From positions 671,734,852 to 671,798,851 of the forward strand of contig NC_081412.1 in NCBI RefSeq assembly GCF_030272615.1: a stretch of 64,000 nucleotides of DNA. Reading direction: 5' to 3'. Shown piece after piece: positions 1 to 10,030 of the stretch. Both the position numbers and the translations under genes were made by a program. The DNA comes from Cryptomeria japonica. Its lineage: Eukaryota > Streptophyta > Pinopsida > Cupressales > Cupressaceae. Position 1 is the stretch's first letter; each line of letters starts with the position of its first letter. The notes beneath the pieces are model-generated. The model was not told the origin of the DNA, ran no database searches, and saw only the letters and a list, made by a program, of their open reading frames with translations.

Positions 1-359
1 GTGTGGTGTATAAGATATACTTTAAAAGCTAGGAGGATTTTGCCACTATTACTGCAATCTATGATACCTATTGTATTTTGGTTTAAGGTGATAATTTTTA
101 TTTATGTGAGCTTTTGAGACTATAGCTACTAGATAACCTAGAGAAGACTAAGAACTCAAAGTATCTATTCAAGTATGGTTCTCTAATCGTATGTTTGGAA
201 TTTATGTTTATGAATGAGATTATGGGTATAATAGTTAAGGTATGAGACAAATTTTGTTATATTTGGATTCAAATTAAATAGAAAATGAGGATTTTAAACA
301 ATGACATAGAAGCATAGAAAATCCTATAGTGGACGTGGTTTAGGAATTTTTAGGACAAG

Positions 360-2315
360 ATGAAAGAAAGAGAGAGGATTCCTCCCAGATTGGTGATGAA
401 GTATAAGAATGACATTACCTTTTTGGTTAATAGGGACCTTTTTTATATTAAAGATGTTTAGAAAATTATTACTTGGCTTCTGGGGCTACCATATAAAATA
501 TCAAAGGAGTTTGTGGAAAAGAATATAGAGACCTTATTGTAGTTGTGAATAGATCTAAGTGTAGAAATATATGGGACTATAACTGAAACACTAAGCAAAA
601 TGATCCTAAAATAGTATCTGAAAACTCATACAAAGATAATGGATAACCTCTACAAGAATATTAACCTACCCATTGTGTTTGAATCTTTTTTGAACAAAGC
701 TATTAGGATAACTAGGTCTACATCTATCTCTCCTTTAGTACATATTGGATCCTTTGGAGCCCCTGTGAAATTTGTAATAATTTAAAATAAGAGTCAAAGG
801 AATATGTGGAAGGTAATAAGAGAGAAATATATTCCATAGACCATAGTTGAGGAATTGGGTAGTAGCAGTATAGATGAGGAAAAAGACTAGGAGAAGTTTG
901 TAATAAGAAACGGGTCCAAGAAGATAGAAGGTAAATTTAGAAGGATGATGTGGATGCAAAGGATGATGTTCCTCTCATTTAAAGAAAAAGAATATCGGTA
1001 TCATTGATATAAAATAGGTAGCTAAGAAGAATAAGGTAATAGTAGTAGAGAAGAAGAAAGAAAAGAAGATAATAAAGAGAAGGAAGAAGCCTGCTATCAC
1101 TTTGGTTGATCCTAAATATCAACTTCTTTATCTTAAGAGATTGGAGAATGAATTCTATTAGCATTATTCTTTGGAGGTGTCTACAAGTTTGTATAAATAT
1201 TCTCCTTTAGTAGATAAAGTAATAATTGATCATGCTATTTTATGGTATTTGATCATATTCAACATGAATGTTATTGATATTGCAGATAAATTACCAGTGG
1301 AATTGTTAGAGGTCTTGATCGAGAGAAGAAGGAAGTAGTAAGGAACATGTTTAACATCTAGATTCATGCCTTTGATATGGTACATCATCCCTTATCTCAG
1401 GATGATGGGACAATTATCATTCAAACTCTTAATGCAATGCTCAAAACTAAATAAAGAGTCAACATCCTCATGGATGAGGATTCAGATGACTATCAAAGGG
1501 TAGTTAGATAGATGTAAGAGGTAGCAAAAAAATTTGTGAAATAGTTGAATAAGAGTGTGTCTTATCCTCTAAAGAAGACAAATAATAGTACTAAATTGGT
1601 GGTAACTAATTTTGGTGCTCCTAGTGGTGGTAATTCTAAAGATGATTCAAAGAAGAAGATTGATGAGTAGAAAGATGATAATGTAGGTTCAAAAACTAGT
1701 TCACACAATCTAATGGAGGTAGAAAAGGGTGTCTAGATAGTTGTAGAGAATATTGTAGAGAAGGAGAAGTGTCTACAAAAAGAACAAGAAAATGATATGG
1801 TGACAAAGGAAGAGAAGGCTATGGAACCTAGTGGAGAATCGTTTAGACCTTACAACAATTAAGTTTTAGATTTTTTGAGCCTATAGATGTAGTTCAAAAT
1901 AGTAATCACATCTGAGGTACTCTAGGTACCTATATCTCAAGGTAAGATTGACCTTAATTGGTTGTCTCCCCTACGCATACTTCACTTGGGTAATATACTT
2001 CACCATTATGCACAAAAGAGATACATTAGGGCACAAATACAAGGCTTAGAAATTATCAATGATGTAGTGAAAGCCCTTTATGGAGAACTTCCAAAACTTA
2101 TTTTGGATGAGAGTTTATCTAGTGAGGAGCATCTATAGTTACTACTTAATAACTTTAAGGAACATGCTTCCAAGTTGGAAGACATAGTTTTGAAGTATGA
2201 AGTGAATAAGAGATTAGAGGAGTTAGTAGAGAGATGGGAAACACCATATATCAGGCTACAAGATAGTGCAATAGATAAAAATTTAGGGTTTCATAAGTTA
2301 AGCTATATAAACTAG
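360..2315 (+). pseudogene. Eroded ~650-codon element-type ORF, unknown family
   Basis: No function is recognised. Reading from the ATG at 360, one frame runs to about 1009 and the same frame is open again from about 1491 to the TAG at 2313-2315. Between them (about 1010-1490) the coding signal lies in the +1 frame, so two compensating frameshifts are present. In the two in-frame blocks almost all stops are TAG (about 14), with a few TAA and TGA, and I see no in-frame CAG codon, so the stops look like former Gln codons. The N-terminal part looks globular and hydrophobic. A Lys/Glu/Asp/Ser-rich linker follows around 1620-1850 and a charged, probably helical C-terminus around 1950-2310. Layout and position just upstream of an LTR-like block suggest the 3' ORF of a retrotransposon; this is inference. 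Confidence 0.5.
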
Positions 2316-2735
2316 TAAATGACCTAACATTCACACACATTACTTTAAAAGTGAGAGTGAATTAGTAGATCCAACCTCCATTCAATTAGGAAGATGGTTG
2401 AATGAAAATTGGGTTCTATTCTCTTTTATTTGAGTTGAAGATGCAATTGAAAAGATATACATTGAATGCTAGAATAATGATGAGAAAGTACATGCATGAG
2501 AAATTAACCTAGATTGAGTATGTTGTTGATATTAAAATGGAGATTGTAGAATATGTATAGGAATAAAAAGTAAATAAAAAAGTACACCTTTTCCTAGAAT
2601 TTGAGTTGATATTGTTTTAGTCATGGTGCTTTAGGAATATCCCTATCCAAAAAACAAAATTTATGAACATGGGCTTGAAAATGGATCTTTGAGATGTTAT
2701 GAATGCTCCTAGCTAAACTTGGACTAGTTTTGGAA

Positions 2736-2795
2736 GGACCATGGCATCCAAAATACCCTAGTCTAGGACCATGGTATCCCAAACACCCTAGTCTA
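2736..2795. repeat. Two tandem 30-bp repeats
   Basis: Two adjacent 30-bp copies begin GGACCATGG and end CCCTAGTCTA, differing at a few positions. They lie between the eroded ORF and the LTR-like block, where a retroelement 3' untranslated region would be expected. Confidence 0.8.
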
Positions 2796-2930
2796 GACAC
2801 TTTCTTATTAAAATTGGCTAGCTATTTTGCTTCTAGGTCTTGATCTCTTTTTAGTCTTCCTAGCTACACAAGGTACATGTAGTTATACACAAGAGGACAA
2901 AAAGGGTGTTGTGGATAGGGGCTTTCCTAG

Positions 2931-4137
2931 TGTAGGCACCTAAAATTGTTCTAGATTAATTAGATAAATATTTTATTTATTTAATTAATTTATCCTCTTC
3001 TAGCTTTTCCTTATTTAAATAAATATTTGTATTTATTTAAATTATATTTTCCCTAAATTAAATAAGTATTTTATTTATTTAATTGGTTCCACTTATTTTA
3101 TTAATGAAATAAATGTTTATTTATTTAATTAATTCATTATCATTTTCTATTTATGACACATGTCATTTATCTCTTAACTTTCCTCTACCTACCCCTTTCA
3201 TTATTTTATTATTCTCTTTAACCTACCCTTTAACCCTAGCTGACCATTTATTTATTTCACCTCTTAATCCTATCCATCCATTTTCTAGAGTGGCTTCTAT
3301 ATAAGAGGATACTCTCATTCTTTCACAACCCTAACAAATTATGAAATCAATTAGCCTTCTTCCAATCACGTGACTTCACAACCACAATTCGTTATTTATT
3401 GAGCTCTTGTGAACCTACAAAATCTGAGAGTGAATATATCAAACAATATCAATGGAGATAGAAGACAATGGAGATCAAACCCTACTTGGAATGTAAATGG
3501 TATTATTGTTTCAATTTTTTAATTTGCATGTTCTTAGTTTTCTTCATTGGTGTATGGTGAGTGTTTTATTCTAGAACTAGGATTGTTTGTGGTTAGAACT
3601 TTGTAGTTTTGCAATAGCTTGTCATCATTTTGTTGTTTTCTTTAGTTTTTGTTGTCAAGTTACAGGTTCAGGTTTCAGATTTATGTTTGGATTCTGTATC
3701 TGCGGCATAGCTTTCAACATTTGTGTTTTCTATTTCATTTTGTATCTTGTTCAAGTTTCAGATTTCGCATCCACAAAATCTATTTTTGCATCTGTGTCTA
3801 GATTCCATGAGTGCAATCTATATTTTTGCATTTGTGTTTTTTATTTGGTTTCGCAGGTTTAGGTTTGGATTTTCGCATCTGCAACTATTCATTTCTCATC
3901 TGTGTTCCAAAATCGTATCTGGGTCATTTATTTTTACATCTACATTTTTTGTTTTGATCTGTTTAAAAGATCTTTTGATTAATCATGTCTCTGATTTTTC
4001 TTTGTGTGTCTATTGTAGAATCCACATCTGTGATAGGTATAACTATGTTTGTGTTTCCACATTTAATTTTTTTGTCATTTTAGATTTTATTTTGTATTTA
4101 GATTTGATTTTATCTTAACGCCTTTCTTGGATTAACA
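2931..4137 (+). mobile_element. LTR-like block of a plus-strand Gypsy-type element
   Basis: The block begins TGTAGGCACC, preceded by a purine-rich stretch (AAAAAGGG, then ATAGGGG). It continues with AT-rich TTATTTAATTAATT-type sequence and pyrimidine-rich stretches, as in many plant Gypsy U3 regions. A TATA box lies at 3298-3305 and a probable transcript start about 25-30 bp downstream. The right border is uncertain; ATTAACA near 4129-4135 is one candidate end. If correct, this is the 3' LTR of the element whose interior holds the ORF at 360-2315. Pyrimidine-rich sequence at 3580-4120 gives Phe/Cys-rich open frames that I do not treat as genes. Confidence 0.4.
3298..3305 (+). promoter_or_regulatory. 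TATA box (TATATAAG) of LTR-like block
   Basis: TATATAAG follows an AT- and pyrimidine-rich U3-like stretch and precedes a C/T-rich segment containing CATTCTTTCACAACCC, a plausible LTR promoter and start region. The call rests on motif and context only. Confidence 0.45.
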
Positions 4138-5360
4138 AAGTGGTGCAGCTCTTTAAAAGGCAAAAACATATTATCGAAGGCCCCCTTTACACATTTGGAT
4201 TTAAATATTCTAAAATTAACCTAACAAGTGGTAGATGGGGGTAGTTTATCAAAACTACTAATAATTTTGTTACAAGGGTAATCTAGGTGTGTATCTTTAT
4301 ATTTCTAGTCTAATTAGGGTCACATCTTTTTCATTTTGGGGTTAAATAACTTTTTTGAAGTGTTTGGTGCACTTTGCACACTTTATGTTTATAACCCTAG
4401 AGGTAATAATAAAAATATCCTCTCCACTTTCCTTCCATTAGACCTTGGGTGTAAGAGAAATTGTTATCATCTTCTTTTTAGGTAGGACGGCCTGACTCTC
4501 AGATAGCCCATAAGGCCAAGTGAGAGAGCATGACCCAAGCAATACTTTCTCTTGCCTGTTATATAAATTAATACATTAGGTGAAAGCCGCAATGACTTGG
4601 TGACATGTATCTACATAGAAGGTTCTCCCTATTATTCACACTTGTGTTGGATGCGTTAAAAATCCTCTTTGGGGATTAGGAGTGCATTCTTAAATGAACC
4701 ATCGTCGGATGGGTAAACACCAATAATCGTTGAATTTTCCCCACTAAACACATTTTATTTTAGAGGCCAAAATCCCTATAATTGATGGTTCAATGAGTGC
4801 ATATCGTACCCCATAGATACCCCTCATGTACCCTTTCATGTTGAGATATGAATCCCTCATTTGATCTTTGGTCTTTTGAGGTAATAAAATCTGGTATGCC
4901 CAAGAAGTGATTGTTGTGTTGGGTGAGCCAGTGCTACTAGAATCTCTAGTGGTCTACTTGTTTGAGGTATTACTATGTCATGGGAGCCCCATTGAATGGT
5001 TTCTCTTTCTAGCCTAGGTTGTGCATGTCTTCAAGTGTATTCAGTTTGTGATATACCAATGGAAATATTTTGAATATACACAAAAATTTTGGACAAAAAC
5101 ACTTTTGGATATTGTGTCTTCATTATTTTCTATGGGGTATGTGCAGGATCATGGTGGGCCAAAACAGGACCTTAAATGGCAATGAATTTTAGAAAATCAA
5201 AATTATGCAACTTGACATGAAAATTTTATGTCAGCCTCTAAGATACTAATGAAAATTTCAGAAAATCAAAATGAAAGTTATGAAAATTATTTTAAAAATA
5301 TGTAAGAAGAGAATCTGTAGAAAATTGAATGTATCCTCTAAGATACTAATCATTTTTTGA

Positions 5361-5404
<44 letters not shown>

Positions 5405-6061
5405 GAAAATTTGAAATTTCAATGGAGTGGTACTAAAATTTTAGGAAAAAAATAAGAAGTAGGTGTATGTCTAACCACCCTTATCACAATCAAATAATAA
5501 TATTTTTTTATAATATTTATAATATAAGTAGTAGACTCATGTCCAAACGTGACACATCTTTTTATAATTTTTTATGAAGTAAATAATTAATTATGAATTT
5601 TTTACTACAACTTTTTAGAAATTCAAAAACTCCTATATCTGACCACCTTAATTTGGTCTAAACTTTATGAAATTCAATTTCTTTTTTCTATAGTAGACGA
5701 AGCATAGAATGTGAAGCATGTTTCAGATTCAAAAAATGTGATACCATTTGAAAGTTATGTGTGTTTTTCAATCACCTTATCAATCAAGACTTCGGTCAGA
5801 ATTCAATTAGAAAATAAATAACAATTATTTATTGTAGTCGAAATAAGATAAACCTTATATTGTTGGAAAGCTAAGAATATCCTTAAAAACTCTTTTCATT
5901 TTATCAATTTTGGCTAAAAAGAAGGTTGTCAGTCACTAGTGTGAAATCTGGAAAATCAAACAATACTCAAAAACATGTTTTTTTGTTGACTTTCTAGGCT
6001 CGTCATTTCCAAGCCAAATCCCAAAGCATTCTCAAGCCAAATTTTAAAATTTGAAATTTAT
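4138..6061. other. No gene seen; degenerate repeat DNA
   Basis: I see no credible coding frame. The stretch from about 4480 to 5060 is more GC-balanced and could be a decayed LTR or untranslated region. TGCAGGATCATGG near 5142 recurs almost exactly near 58411, so part of this stretch belongs to a dispersed repeat family. Confidence 0.5.
5364..5402. repeat. (TA)n microsatellite
   Basis: An uninterrupted alternating AT tract of about 39 bp lies inside non-coding AT-rich DNA. Confidence 0.97.
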
Positions 6062-6244
6062 GTCAGAAATATCAGATATTGGATAATATCAGATATCCGA
6101 TATAATCTAATATCTTATTTTAGCAAGTTATGATATTAATATTTTAATACAATATTAATAGATTAATATATTAGTACAATATTAATATAAATAAAATATT
6201 AATATACAATATATTAGTATATTAATATACAATATATTAATATG
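6062..6244. repeat. AT-rich repeat with GATATCCGAT-type motifs
   Basis: Two tandem variants of ATCAGATAT(C/T)(C/G)GAT lie near 6070-6100, followed by about 130 bp of TTAATATA-type simple sequence. The same paired motif next to an AT tract occurs at 58547-58585, so this is the edge of a dispersed repeat family. The AT tract was the target of the LINE insertion that begins at 6245. Confidence 0.6.
6229..6244. repeat. Target-site duplication of LINE, left copy
   Basis: ACAATATATTAATATG is repeated exactly at 9859-9874, on the other side of the LINE-derived insertion. A 16-bp perfect match fits LINE target-primed insertion. The surrounding AT-rich DNA raises the chance of coincidence, but both copies sit exactly where composition changes. 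Confidence 0.75.
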
Positions 6245-6417
6245 ATCTAATTAATTAGAAAAGCAGGTTTTTAGGACTCGAAACCTTTACATAGTAGATA
6301 AAGATAAGGCACTAGGAAGTTCAATATAAAATACCACATACAAAAAGACTGGCCAAAAGACCAACGAACTGAAAGAACAACAAAACAACAAAAAACAACA
6401 CCGAAACAGAGAAGGCG

Positions 6418-8367
6418 TTACATAGTAATTTTCTTCAACAAGTCCTCCGCCTTTATCACCAGCTCGTTGTAGGTGGCCTCGATAGCTTTAAGGTCTTCCA
6501 GATCCTTGTTCGACTTCTTTTCCTTATTTTTGCCTCTGGTGCGAGTTCAGGGACCTTGAGCTTCCCCTGTTCCTTCAGCTTCCGGGTCAATATCCTGGAT
6601 TTCCTTTTCATCATCCAATTTGTTGATGAGAGTGTGGGTGTTGTTAGCTGAGATCTTCAAGATATTGAGGCTCTATTCAACAATATTCTTCAGACACTCC
6701 TCAATTTTACCAATTTTTCTAGCAATGTCTGAGAGAGTTTTGTCATTAGTGTCAACAAGACTTTTCCTCTCTAGCAAATTCTTCTCAATTATTTCAAACC
6801 TGGGGTTGAAAGCATCTCTTATGTTTTCAGCTTTGGTAATGGTATTTTTCAAGTCCTCAATATAGTTGGCCATCGTCTTCCCTTCCCCAATAATAATGGT
6901 TTCTAGAATCAAGACTCTGTTGCAAAGTTTTTTGTTTTCGTCCACAGCTTTCTTGTAACCATTAATAAGCCACTCCATAGTTTCCATGAAACCTTGCAAA
7001 CCTTTGGGGGGAGGGCTAGAGTGGGGGTTAGCTTTTCCAGGGGTTACCTATTCCTCTTTAGGGGTGTGTTGGGCAGAGATTGTGTCAACAACCCTAAGAG
7101 TCTCTTCCATTGTCTCCTTTTCCAGATTCTGACCAACTTCTAGGGCACTTACTTGCTTGTGGACTTCTGGTTCCTTGCCAGTCTCCTCTTTCTTCTTGTG
7201 TTTCTTCCTGGTCTATGTTTGAGCTTTTGTTTTCTTCTTCAGCAGCCCTTGAGGGTTCTCCTCCTTAGAATCATCTGAGTCCTCCTCTTCCAAAGAGATG
7301 CTAACTAGGGGTCTGCCTTTAGGCTTTTTGCCTTTAGAGGAAGAGGGTTTAGTTTTGCTATATTTCCTCTTCTTCCCACTTTCATACTCTGAGACATCCA
7401 TGCTGTCCTCAGTGTCCATTGAAGGGTCATTGTCAGATTCCTCATCCTCTGAGAAGGTAGAATAAGACCCCTCATCCTCAGAATCCACAAAGGGTTGCAT
7501 CCAAGCAATTTGGTTGGACTTGAGGTGGTCATAAATTAGGACCATTAGGCCTTGGTGCATAGCGATATCACCCAGAGGATTCTCTTTGTAGGCCTTAAGG
7601 GATACATTCATCGAACAAAGTAGGAAATAAGGGAAATTAACCTTATCATTGTGCATAAAGTGGTTCAACAGAACAAATTGATAACCATAAACTTTTGTGA
7701 ACCTACCATCTAGGGTGATATAACACATTAAAACAAAGAGGACCTCCCGCCAGGGTTTGGAAAAAGCCCTAGGTGGGTAGTAGGTTTTGCTCAACTTTAC
7801 CAGTCATTTTTTCTCTTTCTCAATGATTGGGTACCTTTCAATAGCTTCCCTGCTGACCTTCCTATTTCGGTAGAAGTTTCACCCTTCTCTAGCGAGGCCT
7901 GTGGCTTGAGAAATTAAATCTTCATCAACTTCGACCATTTGGTCTCCCATTTTCAGCATGCCTTTCTTCTAGTTTTTGTAGAAAAAACTAGTAACCATAC
8001 CATCTCGACCGTGGAGTCTCTCCATGAAGTTTCAGAAACCACCCTTCTATAGGATATCCCAAACCTCTTCCTTCTATTTCCATTCTTTGCAGCTACTAGG
8101 TTCATATCACCTCCTATTACCGCCCATGTTGTCGCTGTTCAAAGCCAAACTTTGAAACTTGCAGAGCAAATTAACCTGAGAGCCTCTCGAAATTGTGAAA
8201 ATTACCCAAAAAGTGTGGGAGTTTATGGCACGGATATTATAATGAATGAGTCTCTCATTATTATAATAACTCGAAGTACTCACGTTTTCTCTTTTAATAA
8301 TTATCCTGTCCATCAAGAATCTTTGGAGTACTTCTATATCACTCATTACAAATGATTTTTCTGACAT
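6418..8367 (-). pseudogene. Unknown ~650-codon ORF 3' of LINE RNase H
   Basis: One minus-strand frame runs from about 8367 to the TAA at 6418-6420, interrupted by TAG/TGA codons that look like former Gln and Arg codons. The longest open pieces are 7794-7213 (193 aa) and 6999-6673 (108 aa). The N-terminal third (to about 7500) looks globular, with an aromatic-rich stretch including SKTYYPPRAFSKPWREVLF. The middle is strongly acidic and Ser-rich (about 7490-7270: SEDEESDNDPSMDTEDS), followed by a Lys/Ser-rich, possibly nucleus-directed stretch, and a predicted coiled coil near 7000-6670. It starts about where RNase H ends. The general plan resembles plant transposon-associated ORFs of unknown function, but I cannot name a family. 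It may be an ORF3-like gene, a captured gene or a 3' transduction. Confidence 0.5.
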
Positions 8368-9850
8368 CTTCGGGGAGTCCTCGTCCTCCTGTCAACATGG
8401 TCATTTCCTCCCTTTTAATAGCCGCATTGGCAGCCCAGTCAGCAGAGTCATTGGCCTCCCGATAAATGTGGGAAATGTAGCATTTTTTAAAGGTGTTGAT
8501 AAGGTAAATTGCAGAGATGATTATGTTGTGGATCGACCATGAAGGTTTTGAAATCCCCTTAAGGCAATTTATAATATTATTTGAGTCCCCTTCAATCCAT
8601 AGGTAGGGGCAGTCCCATTTTTTGGCTAGGAGGATACCTTGAAGAGCTGCCATTGCTTCAGCTTTATGGTTTGTTTGGGTTCCAATAGGGATAGCAACCA
8701 TTTCCTTGCAAATTTCTTTGTCATCTCTTAGAACAGCTCCACATCCTGAAGGACCTGGGTTACCTTTGGCAGCACTATCAAAATTAACTTTAAGCCAACC
8801 ATGAGGGGGGGTTTGCCATTTAGCTTCAAGCCTTTTATTGTGGTTGAGGTTAGGATTATCCATGATCTTCATATTCCATACCCTTAAGATATTTGATTCC
8901 ATAGAATTGTTCGAATAACAAGGACCCTTAATCATCCCTATATTTTCTTGAATGGCCCATTGAATTTTCTAGAACACAATATCCTAATTGAGGGAGACAT
9001 CCCTAAAGATTCGATTATTTCTTTCTTTCCAAAGTCCCCACAGGATGTGAGGAAGAGAAAGCTGCCATAAAGATCTCAGAAAAGAGTTAGTCCATTTTAT
9101 ATTTTAGGAGGAGAATAGATCACTGATGTTATTAGGAAACACCCAAGCAATACTTAAACTCTTGAGAAATCTTTCCTAGACTGAGGCTAAGAATGAACAG
9201 TGGATGGTAAGGTGATCCACATACTCTTCCTCTTGAAGGCACATCACACATCTATTAGGGAAGGCAAAGCCTCTACTTTTAAGGTTGTTTAGGGTCAAAA
9301 TCTTATTTTGGAGGATAGTCCAAAAGAAGAAATTGATTTTGGGGGTAAGAGCCTTAATCCAGGCTTTAGACTAGTAAGGATTATTAGAGGGGGAGGGGGA
9401 TAGGACACAATAAATGGAGGACACAGTTAAAGTACATTTGGGATCATATTTCTAGATCAGGGAGTCTTCTTCTTTATTCAGCCAGACTGCAGACAGATGG
9501 CTCTTAAGTTTAGAAAGGCTAGGGTGGATGCTTTCAATTTTCTACCATTCGTTACTATCCTAGTACTCAGCAACTAAGGAACCAAAAGTTCTAATACATG
9601 AGGGAGCATGGGGGGCCCATTCATTGATGTCAATCAAAGGTCTATCAAAAATCTAGGGATCCTCCCAGAATTTGACTTTTCTACCATTTCCTACTTTCCG
9701 GATCACTCCTTTGGCTATACCCTCTTTTCATTTACAAGCATGATTCCATATGTGGGATCCATTAATACTAAGATCTAAATTGATAAAAGAAGAAAGAGAG
9801 GAGGATAGAAGAGTGTACTTACTTCGCTAGATTTTACACCATTCAGTGTC
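8339..9850 (-). pseudogene. LINE ORF2 C-terminus: zf-RVT and RNase H
   Basis: The segment 8936-9850 is broken but contains a zinc-binding zf-RVT-like module near 9200-9260 (CVMCLQEEEYVDHLTIHC), typical of plant LINE ORF2. From 8935 to 8339 a 198-residue open frame encodes a plant-type RNase H (RVT_3 family). The acidic catalytic set can be placed: Asp in FDSAAKGNPGPSG, Glu in HKAEAMAALQG, Asp in IEGDSNN, and a C-terminal Asp in REANDSADW. RNase H in such elements degrades the RNA of RNA:DNA hybrids during reverse transcription. The frame continues upstream without a natural start, so Met at 8935 is internal. The RNase H part looks intact; the rest does not. Confidence 0.85.
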
Positions 9851-9858
9851 TGAGTGGA

Positions 9859-9874
9859 ACAATATATTAATATG
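9859..9874. repeat. Target-site duplication of LINE, right copy
   Basis: Exact copy of the 16-bp sequence at 6229-6244. It opens the AT-rich tract that continues to about 10030. Confidence 0.75.
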
Positions 9875-10030
9875 CTAATATACAATATATTGAATATTAA
9901 AATTATATTAATATACAATTGATTAATATATTGAATATTATTATATTAATATAAAATATATTAATATATAATAAAAATGTTATATATTAATACTATGATA
10001 TATAAATGTATATATTAAAATATATTACAA
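9875..10030. repeat. AT-rich simple-sequence tract
   Basis: A/T-only or nearly A/T-only TTAATATA-type sequence continues the tract at 6110-6244 that the LINE interrupted. No gene is present. Confidence 0.8.

Larger units (their letters stand above)
6245..9858 (-). mobile_element. 5'-truncated LINE with an extra 3' ORF
   Basis: This minus-strand insertion of 3,614 bp is bounded by 16-bp direct repeats. Reading on the minus strand from 9858, it holds the C-terminal part of a plant LINE ORF2 (degenerate linker, zf-RVT zinc-binding domain, RNase H) and then, from about 8367 to 6418, a second long ORF unrelated to ORF2. The 3' end has no clear poly(A) tail, only TAATTAATTAGAT. The 5' end lacks endonuclease and reverse-transcriptase domains, as expected for a 5'-truncated copy. 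Position inside the target-site duplication argues that the extra ORF was mobilised with the LINE. Confidence 0.7.

Noticed and set aside
360-2315. Recoded genetic code with TAG/TAA read as Gln
   Set aside because: Frameshifts and TGA stops are also present, and the ORFs sit in silenced plant retroelements; CHG/CHH deamination explains the pattern more simply.
3587-4118. Phe/Cys-rich frames of 91 and 131 codons
   Set aside because: They overlap in two frames over pyrimidine-rich, weakly repetitive LTR sequence; no domain or start context.
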